11,202 nucleotides of DNA from an uncultured Parabacteroides sp. GTDB lineage: Bacteria; Bacteroidota; Bacteroidia; Bacteroidales; Tannerellaceae. The stretch covers positions 1-11,202 of the forward strand of contig USAD01000067.1 of assembly GCA_900552415.1 (NCBI GenBank), read 5' to 3'. The position numbers were made by a program, and so were the translations under genes. This document shows positions 1-6,906 of the stretch, piece by piece. Positions within the stretch are counted from its first letter, which is position 1; each line of letters begins with the position of its first letter. A model generated the notes under the pieces. That model did no database searches. It worked only from the letters and a program-made list of their open reading frames with translations, and was not told where the DNA came from.

Positions 1-60
1 CAGGTCTTCGAGACGCCGGATCTCGTGATAGAGGAAATCAGGAAAGTGGTGGATGAGTGA
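1..60 (+). CDS. C-terminal end of an unidentified protein (partial)
   Basis: Frame 1 is open from the window edge to a TGA at 58-60 and encodes 19 residues, QVFETPDLVIEEIRKVVDE. The mixed hydrophobic and charged pattern (IEEIRKVVDE) is what the last helix of a soluble protein looks like. Nothing in it identifies a family. It lies on the same strand as the lipoprotein genes, about 195 bp upstream of the first, with the palindromic repeat in between. It may be the gene before that operon or an unrelated neighbour. The frame and stop are read directly, and that it is a real gene end is inferred from codon use and the lack of competing frames. Confidence 0.5.
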   Translation, partial: QVFETPDLVIEEIRKVVDE

Positions 61-112
61 GGAGATCCCGACCTTTATTCCCTTGCCCGCGTTCGGCTTC
101 CTCACCCGTTTA

Positions 113-244
113 ACTCCCTCACCCGCGTTGCGGGAGCTCCCCCTTCAAAAGGGGGAGCGGTTGGAGAATTGTATATTAATATAATAAATAGGATCCCCTC
201 GCTCCCCCTTTTGAAGGGGGAGCTGCCCGAAGGGCTGAGGGAGT
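113..244. repeat. Palindromic repeat with paired hairpins at each end (REP/BIME- or MITE-like)
   Basis: The outer 9 bases are perfect inverted repeats, ACTCCCTCA at 113-121 and TGAGGGAGT at 236-244. Inside the left end is a small hairpin (CCCGC 122-126 with GCGGG 130-134) and then a 10-bp hairpin (GCTCCCCCTT 136-145 with AAGGGGGAGC 149-158). The right end mirrors this: a 10-bp hairpin (201-210 with 214-223) and a small hairpin (GCCC 225-228 with GGGC 232-235). The small stems differ in sequence between the ends but both still pair. The middle, about 160-190, is AT-rich. There is no open reading frame or clear target duplication. The right end stops 11 bases before the PCMD gene start, and its GGGAG is the only purine-rich stretch that could act as its ribosome site. 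Bacterial REP/BIME elements have this design, but the family here is not identified. Confidence 0.85.
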
Positions 245-255
245 AAAAAATAGAT

Positions 256-1944
256 ATGACACGGAAATTGAAATACAGAATTGGCATGATGGCTCTGGCC
301 TTGGCCCTTTTGACGGGCTGCGCCATCGAGAACGACATCCCTTACCCGACGGTGGAGGCGGCCATTACCGCAATCACCGTGGAGGGACAGCGGGCGGCGG
401 AGGGCGAGACGAACGCCGCCGCCACAATCGACAACACGGCGCACACCGTCACCCTCTACGTGAACGACTCGGTAGATGTCTCGCAGTTGCGGATCACCCA
501 GCTGGCGCTCAACCCGACGGACGTGGAGCTGACGCTCGATTCCGCGCTGTGCGACGACGCGGAGCGGTTCCCCTTCGGCCATTTCGCCTCGCTGGACAGC
601 GTGCCCGCCTCGGCGAACACGCGGGTGGATTTCTCCAGCCCGGTGACCTTCACCCTGCGCAAGTACGCGGACTATCCGTGGAAGGTGACGGTGAACCAGA
701 TCATCCAGCGCGACATCGAGGCGGACGGCAAGACGCGCCACGTGCTCGACGCGGACTCGCGTACGGTGATTATCTATATGAACCCCAAGACATTCGACGC
801 GGAGAACGTGAACATCAAGACATTGAACCTGGGTGGCGAGTATGGCGAGGTGACGCCCGACCCGACAACCGTCCACGACTTCACGACCTCGCAGACCTTC
901 CTGGCCCGGTTGAACTGGGAGCCGGAGGGACAGTTCCGGGAGTGGCACGTCTATGTTTACCCGGATCCGGAGAGCGGCAACGAGGCGATGGGCGACGTGT
1001 TCGCCATGGTCTCGCGGGCGATTATCAACGGCAGCGTGACGAGCGGCAAGACACCGGTCGTCGAATATAAAGAGCAAAGCGCGTCCTCATGGCAGACGGC
1101 GAGCGACGTGACGGTCTCCGGCACCAAGTTCACCGCCACGCTGACGGGCTTGACGGGTTCGACCACTTATAATTATCGCGTCACGGTGGATGGCGTGGCC
1201 GGTAGCGAGCAATCGTTCACGACGGTCGCCGCCCAGGAGTTGCCGAACGGGAACTTCGAGCAGTGGAGTTTCGACCAGACGAAAACGGGGAACGATTATT
1301 ACGTGCCCAACGCGGATGGAGAGACTTTCTGGGGCACGGGCAACGAGGGCTCGATGTCGTTGCAATCCATCGGCAACGTCACTTACCCGACGGACGGCGT
1401 GTCGGGACAAGCGGCCCTGTTGGAGTCGAAAGACGCGCTGATCAAGCTGGCGGCGGGCAATCTTTTCACGGGCGATTTCGGTTTCGACCCGGATCACACG
1501 CTGGATGGGTTGCTGACGTTTGGCAGGTCGTTCACCTCGTTCCCTACGGCGTTGCGGCTTTATTATAAATATACTTCCGCCACGATTGACAAGATCGGCG
1601 ACAACGTGGGCGACCTGGCCTCGCTGAAGGGACAGCCGGATATGTGCCATATCTATATCGCCCTGACCGACAAACAATATACGATTAAAAACTGGTCGGG
1701 CAATAACGGGAATTACCGCCAGTTGTTCGACAAGGACGACAGCGGCATCATCGCCTACGGGGAGTTCATCTCCGACGAGTCGACCTCCTCTTTCCAACAG
1801 ATAGAGATTCCGATCGAGTACCGGGCGAACCGCACGCCCAAATATATCATTATCGTAGCCTCCTCCAGCCGCTACGGTGATTATTACATTGGCGGTGTCG
1901 GCAGTAAGCTCTGGCTGGACGAGATGGAATTGGTTTATGAATAA
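256..1944 (+). CDS. Multidomain lipoprotein with C-terminal PCMD (putative carbohydrate metabolism) domain
   Basis: The 562-residue product starts with a lipoprotein signal, a basic N-terminus, a hydrophobic stretch and the lipobox LLTGC with Cys22, so it is probably anchored in the outer membrane. Two immunoglobulin-like beta segments follow (about 28-130 and 130-245; the first has the pattern VTLYVNDSVDVSQLRI). A fibronectin-III-like segment spans about 250-325, ending in TTYNYRVTVDGVAGSEQSFTT. From about 328 (LPNGNFEQW) to the end the sequence resembles the PCMD domain, a jelly-roll-like fold seen in Bacteroidetes lipoproteins. The activity and ligand of this family are not established, and glycan binding is only a guess from its name and fold. 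It is the first gene of a three-gene lipoprotein operon. GC is unusually high (one 60-bp stretch reaches 70%), above the housekeeping genes to the right, which produces long false frames on the other strand. Confidence 0.85.
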   Translation: MTRKLKYRIGMMALALALLTGCAIENDIPYPTVEAAITAITVEGQRAAEGETNAAATIDNTAHTVTLYVNDSVDVSQLRITQLALNPTDVELTLDSALCDDAERFPFGHFASLDSVPASANTRVDFSSPVTFTLRKYADYPWKVTVNQIIQRDIEADGKTRHVLDADSRTVIIYMNPKTFDAENVNIKTLNLGGEYGEVTPDPTTVHDFTTSQTFLARLNWEPEGQFREWHVYVYPDPESGNEAMGDVFAMVSRAIINGSVTSGKTPVVEYKEQSASSWQTASDVTVSGTKFTATLTGLTGSTTYNYRVTVDGVAGSEQSFTTVAAQELPNGNFEQWSFDQTKTGNDYYVPNADGETFWGTGNEGSMSLQSIGNVTYPTDGVSGQAALLESKDALIKLAAGNLFTGDFGFDPDHTLDGLLTFGRSFTSFPTALRLYYKYTSATIDKIGDNVGDLASLKGQPDMCHIYIALTDKQYTIKNWSGNNGNYRQLFDKDDSGIIAYGEFISDESTSSFQQIEIPIEYRANRTPKYIIIVASSSRYGDYYIGGVGSKLWLDEMELVYE

Positions 1945-1969
1945 TAGGTTTTAAGGCAAAAAGAGGAAT

Positions 1970-3709
1970 ATGAAGAAATATCTATACATAGCGTTAGCCG
2001 CCCTGGGGATGATGGGGTGCTCCGACGATACTTTCGAGCAAGACGGCGAGGGTGTCGGCTATTTGCGTTTGGAATTGGGAAAAGTGGACGTAGAGCTTTC
2101 CTCCCTCACGAAGGCGGAGGCGGACCCGCTCCCTAACGATCTTGTCCCGGCAAAGGCGGATTTCATGGTCGATGTCAAAATGGGCGGTAAGTCCGTAGAT
2201 GGTTTTCCTAAGCAATACAGCGAAATAGGAAGCGGCGGAATCGAATTGAAGGCCGGGACCTATACGGTAATCGCTTATCACGGCGAGGACGAGCCGATAC
2301 AAGCTACGCCTTACTTCGAGGGCTCCTCTACTGTCCAGATTAATCCGGGACAAGCGACCCATGCGGAAATAGAGGCGGCCTTAGCGAACGCGATGCTGGT
2401 CCCTACCGTAAGCGAAAGCCTACAGAAACATTATAGCGACTGGACGCTGACCGCCATAGTTGGAGACGCATCCCTGACATTAGCGGACAATGAGAACGCA
2501 GACGGTTATCTGTTCGTACAAGCCGAGCGAGCGGTAAACGCCGTGTTCCAAGGGACGAACCTGTTGGAAAATAAGACTACGCACGAGTGGACGGTCATCT
2601 CCTCGGCAGCAAAACAGACGAGATATGTGATTCAATGCGATCCGGATTTGTCGGTATTCTCCAATATCCAAGTGACGGCTACCGCCACGCATACTTATGC
2701 GGAGGGTTCTTTGACAGGAACGGATGTGGCACTGAATATCAATGCTAATGGTGCTCCTTTGAAATTGATTAGTGGTTGGGGTATCACGCTTCACTACAAT
2801 GGAACTCTTATCCGGACTTATACGGCCCAACCCGAAGACGGCACGCTCATGACCGCGATGGACGGCTGGCCTTACGTTCCGCAAGGAAGTACGTTGTCCG
2901 CTTCCATCTTTTTGCGGACTGGAGAAACAATTTTCCTTCCAGAGGCCATCTTGGAAACGATTCCCCAACCGGAGTTTACGACAACGGTATCGGGAAACAC
3001 CAGCTATTCGGTCTATTTGGATTCCGGGGCTGAAACAGCCAATACAAAAGATGGTTCCAGCATTTTTGATATAAACGCCACGGCAAGTATCGCTCCGGAG
3101 ATTTTGGATAATCCGAACTATTCTAATCTTTTGAAAGTTACTTATACGACGGATAGCGAGCAGAATTCGGGAGAGTTGCCGTATGGGACATCCACGCAAT
3201 TCAATTCTCTTCCTTGGCAAAAGCATGCGTTATCTGCGACCGTCTCTTTTGATGGCGTTAGGGTAACTTCTTCGCCTTTGGATTGTCATGTTACGGGGTT
3301 GCCGTATACTCTTAAACATCCGGCTAATAATTATGGATGGTATAAAATAGAGGGTACTGCAATTGATTTTACTAATGATCATATTTATTTAGCAACAGCT
3401 GCAGGCGCACCTGTTGTTGGATCTCCGTCATTTCATATTCCAGAAACATTGGCTTTTTCTTTAGATTGTCAATATGAGAAAAATACAGGTTCATGGGGCT
3501 CTTATACTTTTTCTGTCGAATTATTACAATCCTCAGATCATTCTAGACATGGAGAGATTTGTTCACATAAAGGAAATGATAAAGGCCGTTATGATTTGTC
3601 CGGTAATGGCTCGTTCACATCTGAATTAGATGCTGTATCCTGCCGATATAGTTATACAATTGCGGGGAATACTGTAGATGTTTATACTATGCAAATAAAT
3701 TATCGATAG
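1970..3709 (+). CDS. DUF4493-family lipoprotein, long form
   Basis: The product has 579 residues. The signal ends in the lipobox GMMGC (Cys17), followed by SDD, which resembles the acidic surface-export signal of Bacteroides lipoproteins, so exposure on the cell surface is likely. Residues about 28-444 match my recollection of DUF4493: GYLRLELG near the start, a GIELKAGTYTVIAYHG strand region, and a late LPWQKHALSATVSFDG...CHVTGLPY segment. Residues about 445-579 form a separate beta-rich tail with no family I recognise. GC falls to about 36% exactly over this tail (3301-3660 counted), against 45-65% before it and about 63% at the start of the next gene, suggesting a swapped-in domain. AGAGGA sits just before the ATG. 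The gene follows the PCMD gene by 25 bp, so co-transcription is likely. The function of DUF4493 is unknown. Confidence 0.85.
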   Translation: MKKYLYIALAALGMMGCSDDTFEQDGEGVGYLRLELGKVDVELSSLTKAEADPLPNDLVPAKADFMVDVKMGGKSVDGFPKQYSEIGSGGIELKAGTYTVIAYHGEDEPIQATPYFEGSSTVQINPGQATHAEIEAALANAMLVPTVSESLQKHYSDWTLTAIVGDASLTLADNENADGYLFVQAERAVNAVFQGTNLLENKTTHEWTVISSAAKQTRYVIQCDPDLSVFSNIQVTATATHTYAEGSLTGTDVALNINANGAPLKLISGWGITLHYNGTLIRTYTAQPEDGTLMTAMDGWPYVPQGSTLSASIFLRTGETIFLPEAILETIPQPEFTTTVSGNTSYSVYLDSGAETANTKDGSSIFDINATASIAPEILDNPNYSNLLKVTYTTDSEQNSGELPYGTSTQFNSLPWQKHALSATVSFDGVRVTSSPLDCHVTGLPYTLKHPANNYGWYKIEGTAIDFTNDHIYLATAAGAPVVGSPSFHIPETLAFSLDCQYEKNTGSWGSYTFSVELLQSSDHSRHGEICSHKGNDKGRYDLSGNGSFTSELDAVSCRYSYTIAGNTVDVYTMQINYR

Positions 3710-3717
3710 TTAAAGTT

Positions 3718-4491
3718 ATGATTATGAACAAACAAATCCTATACATCCTTTCCCTGATGGGACTGTTATCTTTTTCCGCATGCACGAACGAGGACGAGCC
3801 GGCGCTCTCTAACGAGACGGGCGAGATTCGCTTCTCCGTGGTGGATACCACCGCGGTGGAAATCACCACCAAAGCGTCGCTCGATTTTGATGTGAACAAG
3901 TTTAAGGTCAGTCTAAGCCACGGAGACGACCCTGCTTCTACTTGGATATACGGTGACATCGCGGGAACCACCATTACCCGTTCTGCCGGTTCGGGTTATC
4001 TCTTGACGGCGGAAAGCTGTACGGAAGCCGAGGCGGAAAGCGCAAACAACGGTTGGGGAAAAGCCCGTGTATACGGGGAAGAAATGTTCGATATCGTCGC
4101 GAATGAAACAAAAAATGTAACAGTTTCCTGCGGTTTGGCGAACTCGTCCGTGGAGGTCGAGTTCAGCGATTACATAACAAGTACATTCAATGAGTATTCA
4201 ATAACGATCGATCCGGACGGTCGTAACCTCACGTTCGATGAACGCAATCACGGCTTTAAGACGGCTTATTTTAATGTCGATGAATCGCAGAAACTGATGT
4301 ATGCGGTTACTTTGCCTTATTTTGAGAAACCTTATATAGGGACATTGACCTTGGAACCCTCCAAGTCTCATAAACTATCGGTGAAGAAAGTGGGCGACGA
4401 TACGAGCACGACGGTTACGCTTAGCATTACGGTAGACGGCAAGTTGCTTGGTGAGATAATCCTGCCGGAGAAGATCAATCCGTATCAATAG
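3718..4491 (+). CDS. DUF4493-family lipoprotein, short form
   Basis: The 257-residue product has a lipoprotein signal with lipobox SFSAC (Cys22) followed by TNEDE, acidic residues that suggest surface exposure. The rest is a beta-rich DUF4493-like region: GEIRFSVVDTTAVEITTKA at the front, a helical AESCTEAEAESANNGWGKARVYGEE segment in the middle, and NVTVSCGLANSSVEVEFSDYI as the strand after it. It is a distant paralogue of the first part of the upstream gene and lacks its long second half. The start is ATG at 3718; the in-frame ATG at 3724 would also keep the signal. Only 8 bp separate it from the upstream stop and no clear ribosome site is seen, so translation may be coupled. A strong terminator follows. 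The function is unknown; similar folds occur in fimbrillin-like proteins, but nothing here shows a pilus role. Confidence 0.82.
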   Translation: MIMNKQILYILSLMGLLSFSACTNEDEPALSNETGEIRFSVVDTTAVEITTKASLDFDVNKFKVSLSHGDDPASTWIYGDIAGTTITRSAGSGYLLTAESCTEAEAESANNGWGKARVYGEEMFDIVANETKNVTVSCGLANSSVEVEFSDYITSTFNEYSITIDPDGRNLTFDERNHGFKTAYFNVDESQKLMYAVTLPYFEKPYIGTLTLEPSKSHKLSVKKVGDDTSTTVTLSITVDGKLLGEIILPEKINPYQ

Positions 4492-4525
4492 CCTATTGGC
4501 GGATTAGGGAAACAACAAAAAACGT

Positions 4526-4565
4526 CCGCGACTGTGGTGCAATGTCACACCTCAGTCGCGGTTTT
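4526..4565. terminator. Bidirectional intrinsic terminator between convergent units
   Basis: CCGCGACTG at 4526-4534 pairs perfectly with CAGTCGCGG at 4553-4561. The stem extends inward past one T-T mismatch by GGTG 4536-4539 with CACC 4548-4551, and TTTT follows at 4562-4565. On the other strand the same hairpin is followed by a T-run (complement of the A-run at 4516-4522). It therefore can end the lipoprotein operon from the left and the GH43-like fragment and tRNA read-through from the right. Confidence 0.9.
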
Positions 4566-4567
4566 AG

Positions 4568-4813
4568 TTATTGAACCTCAACTAACCGAGCCGGTTCAGA
4601 GATACCATTCTCATTGAAGGCCTCGATCGTAAAATAATACGACTGGTCGGTAGTCAAGCTCTTCAAAAGCAACTCATTTTTCCCATATACGAGCCAAGAG
4701 TTATACAACTTATCGGGCGCAATGCCCCAACGGATATTGTACCCCTGGCAATTCTTGCCGGCCTCCCAGGTCAACATCGGACTCATTGGCACATCACTCC
4801 CCTTCCCGCCCAT
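4568..4813 (-). pseudogene. GH43-type glycosidase C-terminal module remnant
   Basis: The minus strand encodes about 81 residues from the ATG at 4813 to TAA at 4568-4570. The core, NCQGYNIRWGIAPDKLYNSW followed by LVYGKNELLLKSLTTDQSYYF and TIEAFNENGIS, resembles the fibronectin-like module that closes many Bacteroidetes GH43-family glycosidases. That assignment rests on my memory of the family. The catalytic domain is missing: upstream the sequence runs directly into the tRNA-Leu terminator and the tRNA gene. The frame stays open through the tRNA to 4939, but that part is plainly tRNA and not protein. There is no signal peptide and no convincing ribosome site at 4813 or at the alternative ATG at 4786. 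It is best read as the 3' end of a lost gene. It could instead be a small expressed protein, since the remaining frame is intact. Confidence 0.6.
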
Positions 4814-4818
4814 AAAAG

Positions 4819-4862
4819 ACAAGAACAAAAAAGCGTGTCCCCCCCATCCGAAGAACACGCTT
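4819..4862 (-). terminator. Intrinsic terminator of the tRNA-Leu gene
   Basis: An 8-bp stem, AAGCGTGT at 4831-4838 with ACACGCTT at 4855-4862, lies just past the tRNA 3' end in its direction of transcription. On the minus strand it is followed by a T-rich run (complement of the A-rich 4819-4830). The loop contains a run of seven C on the plus strand. Confidence 0.8.
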
Positions 4863-4872
4863 CCAACTTGTG

Positions 4873-4954
4873 TGCGGCTGAAGGGACTCGAACCCCCACG
4901 CCGTGAAGCATCAGATCCTAAGTCTGACGTGGCTACCAATTACACCACAGCCGC
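4873..4954 (-). tRNA. tRNA-Leu (anticodon UAG)
   Basis: Read on the minus strand, the 7-bp acceptor stem GCGGCTG pairs with CAGCCGC (4948-4954 and 4874-4880). The anticodon stem TCAGA/TCTGA encloses the loop CTTAGGA, placing the anticodon TAG at 4918-4920, which reads CUA and probably other CUN leucine codons. The T-arm is GGGGG-TTCGAGT-CCCTT. A long variable region between the anticodon and T arms makes it a class II tRNA, and the 82-base length fits leucine. The discriminator base is A (position 4873) and CCA is not encoded. It has its own promoter upstream and terminator downstream, and it sits between the S41 peptidase gene and the GH43-like fragment. Confidence 0.95.
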
Positions 4955-4967
4955 TTGAAATCGGTTA

Positions 4968-4998
4968 CAAAAGTAATGCTTTTTTCTGTAAAAACAAA
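4968..4998 (-). promoter_or_regulatory. Bacteroidetes-type promoter for tRNA-Leu
   Basis: On the minus strand TTTG (4995-4998) is followed after exactly 19 bases by TACTTTTG (4968-4975). This fits the known Bacteroides primary-sigma consensus of TTTG at -33 and TAnnTTTG at -7. The -7 box ends 13 bases before the mature tRNA 5' end, leaving a very short leader. It separates tRNA expression from the S41 peptidase gene just upstream. Confidence 0.85.
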
Positions 4999-5023
4999 TT
5001 TTTTCGCCAAATTCACTTTGGGG

Positions 5024-6049
5024 TTATTCGTTTTTGTCGATGATCCCTTGTAAATACAGAATGGCACTTTCTATAATTGTATCCTCACCTCGTGCTAAAT
5101 CTTCTTCTGTTATTTCTACGTGTATGTCCGGATCGATACCGAACTCCGTCAGATTCTTGTCCGGATCGAGCATCGGGCAAGCCGAGAAACGCACTTGCCA
5201 GCCGTTCGGAAGCTCGGAATTGAGCGGTAATCCGCTTCCTCCGCCTGTCTTATCGCCCATAACCGTTACTTGCGGAAAGATCCGCATGGTCTGTACGAAA
5301 TCATTCGCTGCACTGTAACAATAACGGTTGGTCAGCACAACTACCGGACGCAGCCAACAAATATAAGCAGTTGGTTCCAAATAAACCGGATAAGGCTCGG
5401 AAAAATCCTGATGTCCTTTGCCTGTTTTATGCTGAATATATCCTTTTAAGACCTGTTCCTGGGTAAATCGGGAGGCAAAACGGTCTGAATAGGTCAGCGT
5501 TCCGCCTCCATTGTCGCGTACGTCGATAATCAGGGCCTTGCAGTCTTTGAAGTAATAGAGCACATAATCGAGGTTCGTCTCACCGATGCCGCTTGAAAAA
5601 CTGGCATAGCGGATGTAACCGATCTGGTCGTTATGCATTTTCTTATATTTCAGTCCGCCTGCAATCTTATAGTCTTTCCCTAAATACAGTTCATTCAGAT
5701 CGTCATAGAAATTAGGCGGATAAGCCTGATACCACTCCCAATACCGTGCCACGTCGAAGCTGGAATACAGGTTTGTATGCCCGTCTTTCAGCTCGGCCAG
5801 CATCTCTGCCATCAGGTCGAACAGCGCAAACTGGTTCATGGTGTCCGTCAATTGGGCGGAATACCGGTCGTGCACTTCGTCCCAGTCCACCTGTTTGTAA
5901 TCAAAGAAGCAATAATTCTCATCCAGTATTTTCCACAAAGCTTCGAAATTCTCTCGCGGATCCGTCGAATACTCATCCGTATCCTGGCAGGAAACGAGAA
6001 CGGAGAGACCGATTAAACTGATTATCAACCACCACTGTTTCATCTTCAT
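5024..6049 (-). CDS. S41-family peptidase lipoprotein without PDZ domain
   Basis: The 341-residue product has a lipobox LVSC with Cys21, followed by acidic residues (QDTDEYSTD). Residues about 33-95 form the helical N-terminal domain of S41 proteins (ENFEALWKILDENYCFFD) and end in DGHTN with His91. The core follows: IIDVRDNGGG at 174-183, then LTNRYCYSAANDF with the likely nucleophile Ser246, and MGDKTGGGSG with Lys267 as the possible general base. Tail-specific proteases usually have 25 residues between Ser and Lys; here there are 21, so the Ser-Lys assignment is tentative. The region between the N-terminal domain and the core is too short for a PDZ domain. The start is ATG at 6049, overlapping the DUF3316 stop as TGATG; the in-frame TTG one codon earlier is less likely. 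Substrates are unknown, and it probably acts on the periplasmic or outer side of the envelope. Confidence 0.88.
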   Translation of the reverse strand: MKMKQWWLIISLIGLSVLVSCQDTDEYSTDPRENFEALWKILDENYCFFDYKQVDWDEVHDRYSAQLTDTMNQFALFDLMAEMLAELKDGHTNLYSSFDVARYWEWYQAYPPNFYDDLNELYLGKDYKIAGGLKYKKMHNDQIGYIRYASFSSGIGETNLDYVLYYFKDCKALIIDVRDNGGGTLTYSDRFASRFTQEQVLKGYIQHKTGKGHQDFSEPYPVYLEPTAYICWLRPVVVLTNRYCYSAANDFVQTMRIFPQVTVMGDKTGGGSGLPLNSELPNGWQVRFSACPMLDPDKNLTEFGIDPDIHVEITEEDLARGEDTIIESAILYLQGIIDKNE

Positions 6050-6906
6050 CAATAATATACGCTGTTATGTTTGGATGTCTGTTGCATTTTCCGGCCGCCA
6101 AAGGCTATAAATTCTCTTACAAAGCCGATGACGAAGGAATGCGAGATGATATGACTCTGGATCTGATTCACATCCAGATAATAAAGACTGTTCAAGTAAC
6201 CGGCTCGGAAGGTGAATTTCCCGACGGGGAAATCGACTGTCAGGTAATTCTTCATGGCCAGTTTGTTGTGGAACGAAGTAAACGGTACGATGCCCGACTT
6301 GTTCCCACGGTCGAATATTTCGTAATAGGATTGCCCGTAATGAGGTGAGAAAAGAATGCCGATGAAAGGTATTTCCACCTGATACCGCAGGGTCAGCGGA
6401 TAATTCCGTATCTGGAAATTATAGACCGCCTGGGCCGACAGATTCAGATCCAGATCGGCTTTGGCCGATGCCGGGTTATTACTGACACGTGTGCAGTAGA
6501 TGAATCCGCCCATGGCGTGCACAGAAGCGCCTGCAAGCAGCTTTAAGGCCGGAATGGGATGGAAGTGATAGTGATATCCCAACGTGTAATCTAAAAAACC
6601 GCTGAAGGCCTGTGTCGTGCCTGCTCCGTTCCGGATACTTGCGATATCGGCATTGAAAATCTGCTGGCGTGAGATACAATGATCTGCCAGCCGGGTCATT
6701 TTCGTCCTTTCGTTCATCACGCGAAGTCCCCAGCCTGTATAAGGAATCCGGCTTCCTGGTGTCAGATAAGTATCCATCAGGTTGTAACCGCCAAAACCGA
6801 TCAGCGTAGCGGCGTTGACCGGTTCCGTGGGCTCTTCTTCCTGCGGGAAAGCAGGAATTGACCAGAAAAGCAGGAGCAGGCAGGAAAGAATTCTATACAT
6901 CATCAT
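6049..6906 (-). CDS. DUF3316-family exported protein, probable outer-membrane beta-barrel
   Basis: The 285-residue product begins with a signal peptide (MYRILSCLLLLFWSIPAFPQ) without a lipobox Cys. The rest alternates aromatic and polar residues in strand-like pieces (FSGFLDYTLGYHYHFHP, LTLRYQVEIPFIGILFS, KFTFRAGYLNSLYYLDV). This suits an outer-membrane beta-barrel, but strand count and topology cannot be settled by eye. I recognise it as DUF3316, which in Bacteroidales often follows the topoisomerase IV A gene. Three consecutive ATG codons (6906, 6903, 6900) are possible starts, all inside the topoisomerase gene's 3' end, giving an overlap of 8-14 bp. Its stop overlaps the S41 gene's start. 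Both overlaps point to coupled translation in one operon. Its function is unknown. Confidence 0.82.
   Translation of the reverse strand: MMMYRILSCLLLLFWSIPAFPQEEEPTEPVNAATLIGFGGYNLMDTYLTPGSRIPYTGWGLRVMNERTKMTRLADHCISRQQIFNADIASIRNGAGTTQAFSGFLDYTLGYHYHFHPIPALKLLAGASVHAMGGFIYCTRVSNNPASAKADLDLNLSAQAVYNFQIRNYPLTLRYQVEIPFIGILFSPHYGQSYYEIFDRGNKSGIVPFTSFHNKLAMKNYLTVDFPVGKFTFRAGYLNSLYYLDVNQIQSHIISHSFVIGFVREFIAFGGRKMQQTSKHNSVYY

Noticed and set aside
201..223. The strong 10-bp hairpin as an intrinsic terminator
   Set aside because: No T-run follows on either strand, and an identical hairpin with mirrored flanks at 136-158 shows it is part of the repeat.
145..1077. A 310-codon open frame on the minus strand opposite the PCMD gene
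   Set aside because: It is antisense to a well-supported lipoprotein gene, is rich in Arg, Val and His as expected from GC-rich antisense frames, and its end runs through the palindromic repeat. High GC explains it.
4568..4939. The full 123-codon minus-strand frame as one protein
   Set aside because: Its first 42 codons are the tRNA-Leu body and its terminator; only the part from about 4813 looks like protein.
5007..5021. Small hairpin CCAAA/TTTGG after the S41 stop as a terminator
   Set aside because: The stem is only 5 bp and A/T-rich, and on the minus strand it is followed by CG and an A-run rather than T.
6050..6052. TTG as the start of the S41 peptidase
   Set aside because: The next codon is ATG (6049), which overlaps the upstream stop as TGATG and gives an intact lipoprotein signal.
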